Part shown: piece by piece, positions 1 through 12,300 of the stretch
Layout of the letters: each line of letters starts with the position of its first letter
How positions within the stretch are numbered: the first letter of the stretch is position 1
DNA from: Hydractinia symbiolongicarpus
Taxonomy: Eukaryota; Cnidaria; Hydrozoa; Anthoathecata; Hydractiniidae
Reading direction: 5' to 3'
DNA: 64,000 nucleotides
Assembly: GCF_029227915.1 (NCBI RefSeq)
Contig: NC_079881.1
Location: 19,813,501-19,877,500, forward strand
Made by a program: the position numbers and the translations under genes
Notes under the pieces: generated by a model
What the model saw: the letters and a program-made list of their open reading frames with translations, nothing else
The model's database searches: none
Told to the model about the DNA's origin: nothing

Positions 1-3000
1 ACATTTTTGCTATTTCGAAAAACATTTTCACAGAATTCCGAAAAAGATTTTTTGCACCTATCGGCTCCGTAGTTTTGTGACATTTTACAATTTATTTTCT
101 TCTGTCAATATATTGACACAGAATATCAGAATATAAGCAGTCTCAAGAAGGGATGCAAAAACGATTTTGCCTTGCTGTAAAAGCGTTTTCTCGAAATATC
201 CATGGTTTCTATTATTCAACTCCCCAACTTTTCCATCCTACGCCCAATCATTTATTGCTAATACGCTATCAACCCCTTTGCCCCATTTATTCCCTATCCC
301 CATCCCTGCTTAATCGGTAAGCCAGAGCAGAATATATTACGTCTCACTATTTGTGTGTTGTGATAGGGGTAACATTCATTGCGACAAACTATTATATCGA
401 ACTTATAATCAACTGCAAGCAACAGATTTTTTTGAAACAATAAAGGACTTACTTCTATAAGCATCTTACTTTTGATCGCTAATCGTAAACAGAAGTAGAA
501 AAATAAGCAAATAGTTCGTTTTTTTTTACCTCTTTGTGTGTTCAAGGTTATCTTAGGAACAAATAAAATTTTGCTTCAAATGATGGTAATTTTTTGCGAC
601 TTTATTAAAAGGTTAATGTTACACGTGGATCGTAACATATATCTTATGCAGTAAATACAATTCATTCCTGATGAAGTCTTTTGTAATGCTTTTTCTGTTT
701 TATCACACATTGTAAACATCAAACACGCTAACTCTTTCAGGGCTGACCAAGGTATTGTCGAAAGACTTTAACAAAATGTAGAAACTTTCTATCCAATCAT
801 ATAATTTCGCGAATCGTGTTCCCGAAGATAGTCATTTTCGCGGATCAATTACATGGAATTTGTTTAACGAATTTGAAATAGGAAGCATAAATTTCACGGA
901 CGAAACTTTCGCTCTCCTGCGCCTATGATAATCTGACGGTTGACTTTAAATACCTTTAGTTAGGCGTTTTTAATGTAAAGTAATTATCGGTGTATTATAG
1001 GACCCTGATATTTAAGAATTGGTACCGGATCGATGTAAAAAAAAGCAAGGCCGTCTTGGGAATAGGTTGTTTACGGTTTTATTAATCAGTTTATACTACA
1101 TCTTCTGTAAAGTAAAATACATTATTAAAACTTGCCATTCTTGACCCCAGAGCTCTTTGACATCAAAAAGAGCTCTGGGGACGAGAATGAAAACTTGCCG
1201 CTTTCGTTTTCGAAAAACCTCCTCCACAAGTCAAATTACGTCGTACGGTGGAGATTTTAATCTTGGCAATGGAATGTAAACAAAAGATGGTAAACTTAAT
1301 GCGCAGAGATTAGTTGAGGGGAAATCGGTAAACTTTTCTTTCAAAGGTGGTTGTTTTTTATCTTGGATCCGGGTTGACATCGTCATTTTTTGTGGTAAAA
1401 GAGTTGTATACTTAAACTTATGTGTAAAGATTAAGATAGGGACATGATCAGAGCAGAAACCGGCACATATTTGTGAGAATGCTGCTAGAATCGCACCTTC
1501 GTTTAAGTATACAGGTATATCAGATAGGCATAAATAAAGCATTAAGCTGGTATCCATGTTAGGAGAAATTTTTCACATTCTTAATTTACATGTTTTTCTT
1601 TTATCACAAAATTTTTTAAGAAAATCATCCTGAGTTTTGTCAAAATGCTAACGGTCAGGAATAATTAGCCTGTAATAGGATTGTTAGCAGATACAGGATA
1701 ATTAGCCACTTAAATGACATATTTTTCCATCTTACCCTACTCACATACTTTACCTACTCCCCATACTTTGACCTACTCGCCTTAGCCAACTCACTTACTT
1801 GTTAGTAGGTAAAAGGTGAAGCAAAGTAATTATCAGTCCATTTCTTCACACAAAGGCATTCCTATGACTTTTAATGAATACTTAATTGAATTTTAATGAA
1901 TTCGAATATCTTTGCATCTTTTTTTCCTGCCACACAAATGCTAGAGCTAAGAAGCTTACTCCTAAAAAGTAAACAAATAACGTCATGCTGGAATCCACCT
2001 ATGTTTATATAAATGCCGACTTTGCTGGTGCCGCATGGCCTTAGTATCATTATAACAAATATGGTGGCCTATAGCGCTACAACAGAAGTTGCGGTTGTGG
2101 ATGAAGAAATCAGAGTTGTGAAATTAAGAAAGAATATGAAAACAAAAAATAATACAGAGGTTAATAAAAAAGAAAAATTCAAACTATTTTAACAACCACA
2201 ATTATTACTATGCTACATAAAATGTTTAGTCGCAAAATCATGGAAGAGTTTTTTTGAAATTCAGGACCGTGATTCCATTCAGTAGAATTAGCTGTATATA
2301 TTTATACCGTATAATTAGCTGTATACCATATAATCAACTGATTCAATTTATGAACGCTCTTTAACAATGAAAAGACTTAGTCAGTTGTAAAAAGAACACG
2401 AGGAAGGCATAAACTATACATTTAACAAAGAAAGTGCAAAATTTTTGAGGTTTTATACATATTTTGCCGTAACACTATTCTGTGCAGATTAATTTATAAG
2501 TTCACCCTGACTGGCTAAGAAAAAAACCCTACCAGTCTGAAAGATTAAATTATATTAAAGTAATTGAAAATCAACTCAAAGTATTGTACCAATTACGAAA
2601 ACAATATTCTGTTATATATACTTGTTTTGATCTATTTTCAAGATATTTGTTGTTAAAGTTCCAAAATATTACAGCTAGGGAAGAATTCACCATCTTGTCT
2701 CCCAAATGTAAATAAATTCCTTTGTGGGAGAGCTTGTGATGTCAACTACCGGATCATAATTTGGCTGACTTGTACTTGGACCAGGATTTTGAATATTCAA
2801 GTGGTTTTTAATCAAGCGGTTGTTGACTTATTGTTTTGTCTTTTAATATTTATAACAAGTAAGCTTGTAACAGGTACAAGATATGAGTATGACTTGTTTT
2901 GCTACTTCCATCACAAAAACTTTGTGAGCTTTCAGTTTTAGTAAAAAAGTCTGCAGAACTGTAGAAAACATACAGAAATACCCACATGGAGTTTTTGTTG

Positions 3001-3704
3001 TTTAAAGTCAGTAAAAAACTTTTTCTTTGGCTAGATTATTTGCAACATTGCTTTACTGTAACCTTTAACAGTCCTGTAGTAGTTTATTTTAATGCTTGTA
3101 ACTGTGAATTAACCATGGATAACGTCAACATAATTGCATAATGTCTATTGAAGCTCTATAGATAAATGAACCGAAACCATTTGTAAATACAAAAGTTTAG
3201 TTTTCAAGTTGTAATGATATAGGTATTTACATGATTTTTTCCCATGTCTAGTCTGAATTTATGTTTACTGTTTTAACAGTTTATAAATATTTTATCATTT
3301 TACTTGATATTTCTTAACTTTTTCAAAAAATTCCATAATCAACTGATAATAATAATGATGCATTAAGGTAATTATGATTTAATTTCTCCTTCTTCTCCAT
3401 TCTCTAGGTGAGTGTTATTAGTGTTAGTTTATATTATGCTTTTTCTGAGTTTATTTCTCTAAAATAGATTGTCAAAAGCAAAGATGTAAGTTAAACTTTG
3501 AGTTTTTACAGATTTATTCTCTTGTTTGAGAAACTAAAATAGTCAATTGCATGTATTTTAATCCATTGTACCAATAAAGAAAGAATTCTTGAAAGTTATC
3601 ATTTGGGAATAGAGCAATTTATTGTTTTTTATTTATTAGCAGGTATAATAATTTAATTGACAAATTCAAAGTAGTGTTTCTGGAAATGTTTCGTGGGAAG
3701 AGAT
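1..3704. other. Upstream non-coding region of the receptor gene
   Basis: AT-rich sequence with no open frame that I can link to a family or to splice sites. It holds one 54-bp hairpin MITE (listed separately). The promoter and any 5' untranslated exon of the receptor gene that starts at 3705 should lie here, but I see no clear TATA box at a useful distance. A minus-strand open frame at 1231-1557 was considered as a retrotransposon endonuclease relic and not accepted. Confidence 0.5.
1136..1189. mobile_element. 54-bp hairpin MITE with 9-bp target duplication
   Basis: The inverted ends are CATTCTTGACCCC and, on the other strand, CATTCTCGTCCCC. They are joined by AGAGCTCTTT arms and a six-base loop. 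The 9-bp direct repeat AAAACTTGC flanks it at 1127-1135 and 1190-1198, as expected of a target-site duplication. It belongs to the CTCGTCCCCAG family also found near 16.9, 18.1, 19.4, 19.9, 48.1 and 58.5 kb. Confidence 0.75.
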
Positions 3705-6700
3705 ATGGCTCTGTTGCAACTTTTTTTCCTCATTGAAAGTACTATTTTGAGTAAGTATTGCACATTTTTAAGGTTATTTAGGTCTAGATGTTACCTGGTT
3801 AGTGTATTCTGTAATTATCCAGCCTCCTTTGAAAATCCACTTTCGTGAGTGCTGAATTACACTCAGAAATTACCTGTGTTTTAGCAGTCAGAAAAGCTTG
3901 CGCAAGTTAATTTACATAGTTAGTCAAAAATCAAAACGCTATACATCTTTCTCGCAGTTTAGAAAAGGTGCTATTTGTAAATTTACAGAAAAAGATTGTT
4001 ACTAAATTGGCACCACATAGACTGTAGGATTTTAAACCCATGCATGCAATACTGCAGAGTCTAACAAATATTTATATAAAAATTAATCACGAAAATTTAA
4101 ATTCTTAAAAAAACATTTTATTAAATAAACACTATGAGTATTATAAAATATTTTATAAAATAGTAAACTTGTTCTATACTTTGCGAGGCAAGGTTTAACT
4201 TGTGAACCCAAAACATGAGAGACACTGTGTGTTATAGAAAGTACACTTGCTATATTTAACATCAAAGTCAAATAACTCAATGACCGAAAACCTTAATTAT
4301 AATCTTCATTTAAAAAATCTATTATATCTTTTGGTTTGATTGTAAAAATCTGTTTGGTACTATTAACTAGACTTGTGCAAACTGAAATCGCATGAGTGTG
4401 TTGCGGCATGTTTATTTTTTATGACTGGTTTTTTGGAAAGCCATTTTCGTAAATGTTGTGAAATGACCAAATTTGTGCAAATTAATGTGAAACATTATTT
4501 AAAGTATACAGTGTACAGTATACTATGTACAATCTGATGGTGAAGACAAAAATGGGTTTGATATTTATTTTCGTAGAAAATCCATCGATCTTTTAAAATC
4601 CATTTCCACTTAAATCAGTTTTTCAAAATAACCAGAAAAATGCATCAAGCAACAACATCCTTTAACTGTCCCCTGTGAAATGAGCACACAATAAAAGAAA
4701 ATCAATAAAGTGAAGGTTGCTTATTGAATCTTTGGAAAAATAGGTTGTTTTATATTTTTTGCTGGCATCAGCAGTGCAGATACAATAAAAAATTGGCAAA
4801 ATTTAACATATTAGACATGCATTTTTCGGCAACATCAAAGGAAAATGAACACATCCACTTTGCCTGTTACAGACACACAAACACACAGACACACTCTCCG
4901 TGTTATTATAGAGATAATTTATTTAAAAGGTTTTGTTATTGCAAGTGGTTGCCAGGTTCTAAGACAGACAATGTAAAATCCAGAGACAACAAAATCATTT
5001 AATTTATTGCTATTTTATAGTTGGTGCATCTTTAACTACACTGCTAAAATTCACAATTGAGCCCGAAGATATTTCACTGTTCCCGCATGAAACAGCCCTT
5101 CTCCACTGTTCTGCTATTTCACCAACTACAACAAAATTATATTATCAATGGTCATACAAGGGTTTTTTCTTAAAAAGTGAAAATATTCTTCAAAATGGTT
5201 CTTTACTCGTCGGAGGAAATGCGATTGGTTGTTACAGATGCTTTGTATCTGATTCATTTGGTACTATTCGAAGTAAAACATGCACTGTGAAGAAGGCAGG
5301 TATGGTTAAGTTGTTTAATTTCACTCTTTTATGTAGAATTCTGCATATTTTGGAATATATATAGAATTTTTTTAATAATGTCTAATTTAATATTTATAGG
5401 AATATTTGCTCAGAAGATCCATTTAAACCACTTTACGGTGAAGGACAAATCATTTATACTTCTACCGCGTCCTGTTTTTAAAAGTAATCCACCAATCACC
5501 TCTTTCCGTTGGGAAATCCGAAATCAAACCACCAAATTATGGAGACCAATTTCAAATGTTTCCTACACAACGAATGGGAGTTTGTTTACACAAGTCACTT
5601 CAGAGTCAGGATTGTTGTTGTGGTATCGTTTCGTAGTAGAACAAGCATCAAAGCTCAACATAACAAAAGAAATAATGAACATCTCTGTTAGTATTACATG
5701 TAAGTGGTATACTCATTCTTCAGTTCTATTCATTGTTCTTGAACTGTTTCCTAGAGCATTGTTTTGCATTGTTAATCTATGCAAAGCAACAAATCAATCA
5801 TCACAACAAACCACAGAATGGAGAGTACAATACTGAACTAATTCAAGTGATAATAGCTTAGAAAAACCGCATTTTTTTATGCCAATGCTTCACGCTTATT
5901 CTCTGTTTATGCATTGGATAGTGGTGAAATTATTCCTTTTTTTTTTGCAGATCCAATATTTTTATGCACACTTCAAATTCATTTAAGCAGCTACTCTTAC
6001 ATTTTTGCAGAAACAATTAGCTCTTGTAATTATCAAAATGCAAAACATGACCAGTAACCAGCCTTTTTTATTTTACTAATTTACCTTACGCTTTTTATTA
6101 CAATTTTTGTTCAAAGAATTCAAAAAAAATATTATCCATTTTCTTTTTATGTTATACTTGTAACTCTCCATGCAAATTTTTGTAAAGGAAGACTAATTAT
6201 TTTTCACCACTAAAAATTCGGGTTACATTTTTTTAGATAAAACGTCACAAGCAGTTCCATGCCCAAGTAAAAACTACACAGTTTTCCAAGCGCCACGAAG
6301 TGTTACAGTTTTTGTTGGTGATGATATTGTACTTGAAGGTCTGGTGGCATATGAACAATGCAGGTAGTTGGTTTGCACTGGATCATCAGAAATTTATACT
6401 TGCCAATAATGGCTATTATTGAACTTCATATGTTTTTAGAAATACAGCATCCAAAAGAGACTGAAATTAATTTTCTTAACTATCTTATCCAATTTTTTTT
6501 GAAAAAAGTTTCACCATTTTTAGGCGAATTTTTTGTCCTTTGAATGGATTTATTTGACTTCTGTGGTCTGTTGTTTATATTTTATCCTCAGAAAAATGAG
6601 TGGGCATATATATTGTTCTCAACGTAGAATCAAGATATTATGTTGCATGGAAAATTGTCCATAAAAGCTAACACATGGTAATATTGTTTGACTGACATTA

Positions 6701-9326
6701 ACGTTGTTAATTAAAACATGATTGTTTGTTTTTGTAGAGATAAGATCCAAGTTGGATGGCTATTTAACACTACTCACATCTCTTCAACTAGTCTGTTGTT
6801 GATTAAAAATGCAACAATGGCATTAAGTGGAGCTTATACCTTTTTTGCATTTGGTGATGGTGAAAGTTATCACGAATATGTTAAAGTGGATGTCATAGGT
6901 AAGGTCTTAATTAATTACTAGTCCATTGGAAATATCCATTGGAGTAAGGAAAACATAAAAAAAAATAAAAATTTTGTTGGCGTCACCTGCTCACATACAA
7001 AAAAGATTGTTCAAAATGTTATTAATCCGTACCCACTATTGTTAGTGTATTATTTTGATCCTAGGTGGTCCCTAGTAACTCATGGAGTTGAGAAATAGCT
7101 GACATCACAACCTCGTTTTCAAGTTATTTGAATATCATATATTAAGTGCAATGCAATAGCCTCACTAATTTTATTTAATGTATTAACATAATCTTATTAT
7201 TCAGGTTTTTAGTGTTATAATTTTAAAATGCTTGCTTTACCATATGGCAAATGAGACGTAAAAACGCTTTAAAGACATATGGCAAATGAGACGTAAAAAC
7301 GTCTTATAGACATGTGGCAAATGAGACGTAAAAACGTCTTATAGACATGTGGCAAATGAGACGTAAAAACGTCTTATAGACATGTGGCAAATGAGACGTA
7401 ATGACGTCAGACATGGCGTGAGCGATCGATCATTAGTCGTCCATTACCATTCATTGTTTTTTTTCCTTAAAAAAATATATACATGACCTATATTCAAAAA
7501 AAGCACCAGCCATTTCTGATGAATCTGCAATTCTTCACAATATATGTTGAGGCAATGAACTACATTTGAAGCTCATCTCTGCACATAAATATGTGCAGAG
7601 ATAAACTTTAGTATTTTCTTGCTAAATGTTCTCTGCAAAAAATTAAAATTATATTATTACATGTTTTTGCTTAATTTTTTTAAGCCTTCTTCAGTAGGCT
7701 CAGATATAGTAGTTCCGCATTGCAAGTATGCTTGCAAGTTTGAGTGAACATGTTTGTCCTTAGCATTTATAAACTTTAGGAATTAATTAACTACATAATT
7801 ACTTTTATATCACATTTGTATTTAATATAAGCACTTTCCATCCTAGAGAAACCAACAATACAAGATCCATCAAAACAAGTGACAGTGCATGTTGATAATA
7901 AATCTACCATTTTAAATGTTGACATCTCAAGGTCAACATTACCTTATGCAATTTCGTGGTTTGTGGATGGCTTCAAGATTCAGAAAAGTCAAAAATACGC
8001 TCTTTTGAAAAACGGAAGTTTAAAAATTAATTCAATCGATCGAACAGATTCAGGTTTTTATCAAACAATATTTATTGTGAAGAAAGAAAGATTATTGTCA
8101 ACCATAAAACTGGTTGTAACTGATGACATTCCAGGTAGGAGTGTTCTTAAATTTGAAGTTTTTTTTCACTTTTTTATTATAGTACAATAGAAATGTTTTT
8201 TTTTTCAATCCATCGCTACTGTTGTACCAAATTTATAATTATGACTGCCTTATGTAATTATTCACCTTTGTGGGTTGAGATGCTAGCCCCAACCCTCCGC
8301 ACCTTCCAAGGGAAAAAAATTAAAATTATGTTAAATTGTTAGTTATGGGATTTTTGTTTAAATTTTTGCCCTATCCGTAAATAATTTTCTGTTTTTTGCA
8401 GTTGCATAGAATCCAATACACACGAACTTATATTCAATCCTTGATTTTTAAAACATAATATGCTAAGGACCATTGCATAAAAATGTAGTGCTCTGTGCTG
8501 TGTTGAAAACCAGAAAAAAATCATGTTAAGATTGTAAATTAGCTTGTGTGGAAGCCAAAGAAACGTTAACCCGTTTTTTTTGAAAAAAACCTGCAATTGG
8601 TGGCTAAGGAAGACCCCTAGATTGGTTATGTTTGGTACAATTTATCCCCTTTGTAAAACTTGGGAAGTGCTTTTTATGACATCTAAGTCCTGAGAAGTTA
8701 CAGGGTTTTTGCTCGATTTTTGATTGTAGATTTTTGCAACTTTAAATAAGCAAACAATTATTTTCAAATTATTTTTTGAGCCGCTAAAACAATGTTTGAT
8801 GTTCATTTTAGAATGTGGTGGAAAAGTTGTTGCTACCCATGGAATGATTTCATTCTTTAACGTTACTACGATGAAAAACCTTAAATACAGCTTTTTCTGT
8901 AAATGGTTTGTGAAAATACCAACGCAACAAATCACTGAAATACATTTTGAAAAGTTCAGCTTTACCAAAACAGTTAGCTGTGACAAGACTCATATTAACA
9001 TTTGGTTTCGTAACCAGACCTATCAAGGAAAGAGGTATAAACTCTGCACCAGCAGCCCATCAACATGGCGTACCAATTTCTCTGAAAACGGAATATTGGT
9101 TACTGCTTATGTTAATCCGGACTATTGGAGGGATAATGGCTTTATTCTTTCTTTTTCGCCGAAAAAAGGTAAGTCGTGTATCGTGAGCAAATGCTATTAA
9201 TATGACTATGATATTATTGGGGATTGAAATTTCTTAATTTTAAGGTTTTTTTTAATGTGGAGAAAAGTTGACAAATGGAAGGTTTTATGGTGCTGTGTGC
9301 TCTTGAGTTAATATCTGATGCTGTGG

Positions 9327-9361
<35 letters not shown>

Positions 9362-12300
9362 TTTTAGTTTGTGTTTGCTTTTTGTTATGTTATTTTATTT
9401 TAACTTTTTTGCCTTTTGTTGTAAATATTGTTATTGTGGTCATCATCATTCTTTCCCCTCTTCTTTAATTAAGAACAATCCTTTGATATTTAGAAAGAAC
9501 CATATCGACACATACCGTTGCAACCAAAATAATACCAATGTCAACAACCAAACCAGTCACCAACACCATGTCTAGAAACTCAAAAACTATAGTTTCAATT
9601 GTTTTTGCAACAAAATCTGACAACTTTGTTACACCCTCCATAAGTTACTCCAGTAAAATACCAACATTTTGTTGTCCGTCAAGGTGTTCCTCTTGTTGTG
9701 TGGTGAGATCTGGCAGCATAAAGAGAACCGTATCTCATTCTGTGTGTCAGCTAAACGCATCCAAGAGTGTTTGTGTTGGTTGTGTCACATGTTGTGGCGT
9801 ATCCACTGGCATTAAAAGAAGTTGTAAGTTTCCTTAGGTTAAATACTTTGTGCCGATTATAAATTAATTTTGCTGCATAAAACAATTTTATCGGGGAGAT
9901 TTACGGGAAGACTATATAATTTCAATAGTTGCCTAAAATTCCTCTAATTCCTCTAAATCCTCTTGTTATAAGGCTGAGCAATGTGCTAATCACGCTTTAA
10001 AAAACCCAGGATTTGAGCCTGAATATGCTTCTGTGCGTTATGCTTTTAAAAATTGTTGATGACATGAATTCTTTTTTTTTTTGTAGATACCACTATTGTC
10101 ATCGTTCTTGCTGTTGCAGTGGTGGTGATATTATTGCTGTGTCTAGGGTTGTGTCTATGCAGGTGATCAATTTATTTGCTTCTAGTAATCTATAAGCCTC
10201 CTTGCGTTACCTTTATACTTTCACGATTGTAATAAATTCTTGTTGTTGTTGTTTGAGTTATGTGCTTGTACAAGGAGAGTACTTAAGGGTACTTACAATT
10301 TGAGAACTGTATGGTAGGCATCAATCCAGCGTTAGTAAGGGAATGGGTTAAAATCTTTTTATTGATAGTAAAGGGTTTGAATTTCCATACTGTCAAATAT
10401 CAATTTACTGAAGACGAATAATAACAAGCACTTTAAACTCCCTTGTCTTCTGCATGCTTTGTGTATTATTTTTTCGATTTTGACGTATAAGGAAGGAAAA
10501 GTATACTTAAATTTAGAGGCATCCTTATGAATGTGTTATAGGGGCTAAGAAACCATTGAATAAGCTAATCCTCACAATTTACGAAGAATGGCGCGAAATA
10601 GACGGACCACTGAAAAGGTCAATGTACAAGAAATAATACACACATAGACGTCTACAAACCTGTTTATGGATAATTTATTTTTATGATGAATTTGCTACAT
10701 TTTCATTTTTATTTTCTAAAAAAGAAAAATGTTTTCTTTAGTATTCTATTCGGCTGTAAATAAGGTACGGTCTGCAAAAGATATTGAATATCAGCAACAG
10801 TCAGTTACAACACGAAAAGCTGTATGTGTTAAAAATAAGATGTTGCTAGCTTTAATTAATACATCTAAAAAGATTTTAAAGTCATTGTTGTTGCTTAAAC
10901 TGGTTTATGTACAATTGAACTTACATGTTTCAATGCAAAATGTCGACGGGTAAAGCTAGCTAGTTCATAAGGTTTGAACTTTAGTTCATGAGAAAGTTTG
11001 AGTTAAAAGCAAAATAAGTACTTATATCCAATAAATCATGGATATCCAATACCTGCCATTCTCAGTTATATTTGGATACCTAATGTCATATTTAAGATGA
11101 CTTAAGCTGTTGTCCTCAGTGATCATAAACGTTTCCACCGCTTTTAGATCGACATTCATGTAAGGCATTAAAGTCGAAAACCAACAGTTTTTTTCGTAAC
11201 TCCTTCAACAGAAGCTCCTTCAACAGAAACTCCTTTAACAAAAACCTCCTCTAAATTTAAACATACATTAATTTATAACGGTACGATAAGTTAGAATGGT
11301 TGAATAACAAATGAACTTTCTTCTATAAAGTTTTGTTAATTGGACGCAGTGGAATGTCTTATTCTGAAAATTACCCCTAAAATGCAGGGGTCAGAATGAA
11401 CAATGCAAACCTTTGAACGGTAACAAATATTAAACTCGAAGAAATGTCTTGAATATTATTATATACAGAGAAAATTTAGAAGATATTTTCAGATTGAAAT
11501 TATTTGATATATACTTTGTTTTCTCTCCACTATGCGCACTCTCTTTTCTTAGAACATCAAAAGTCTAATAGACCATGTGTAAACAATTTTTGTAAGAACA
11601 ATTGACAAAAAACCTAGTTTTTCTGAAACTTCTGTGAAAACCTTGCAGCATTTAAATTGTAGTAAGGAGAACTATTTTTGTGACACAATAGCTTGAAAAC
11701 ACATTATGTCTTCCCGCTACGAATAAAAACTTTTTGGTTGATCTCAAAAAAAACCCAGAAAAGCAAAATCAAAAACAGAGCACGTGTTAGACCTCGTCAC
11801 AGATAAACAAAGCATATGACTATGTTAGGACTTTGTAGACAACGTGACAGATAAACAGAGTAATCATTATGTTAGGACTAGACCACGTGACAGATAAACA
11901 AAGCACATTACTGTGTTATGACTTGGTGGACCATGTGACAGATAAACAGAGCAATCAATATTTTAGGAGTAGACCACGTGATAAATAAACAAAGCATATG
12001 ACTGTGTTAGGTCTTTGTGGACCACGTAACAGATAAGCAAAGCATATCACTATGTTAGGACTAGACCACGTGACAGATAAACAAAGCATATGACTATGTT
12101 AGGACTTTGTAGACAACGTGACAGATAAACAGAGTAATCATTATGTTAGGACTAGACCACGTGACAGATAAACAAAGCACATTACTGTGTTAGGACTTGG
12201 TGGACCATGTGACAGATAAACAGAGCAATCAATATTTTAGGAGTAGACCACGTGATAAATAAACAAAGCATATGACTGTGTTAGGTCTTTGTGGACCACG

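Noticed and set aside
1231-1557. Minus-strand 108-codon frame with an SDHVPILI segment, resembling the end of a LINE endonuclease domain
   Set aside because: One short motif-like match with no reverse transcriptase or tail beside it; not enough to call.
7241-7410. CRISPR-like regular repeats (also 12725-13245 and 48727-49203)
   Set aside because: Units are contiguous with no unique spacers, and the context is eukaryotic; they are minisatellites.
9318-9575. Hydrophobic open frame of Leu and Phe
   Set aside because: Produced by the GTT microsatellite and T-rich intron sequence; it precedes the true exon starting at 9494 in another frame.
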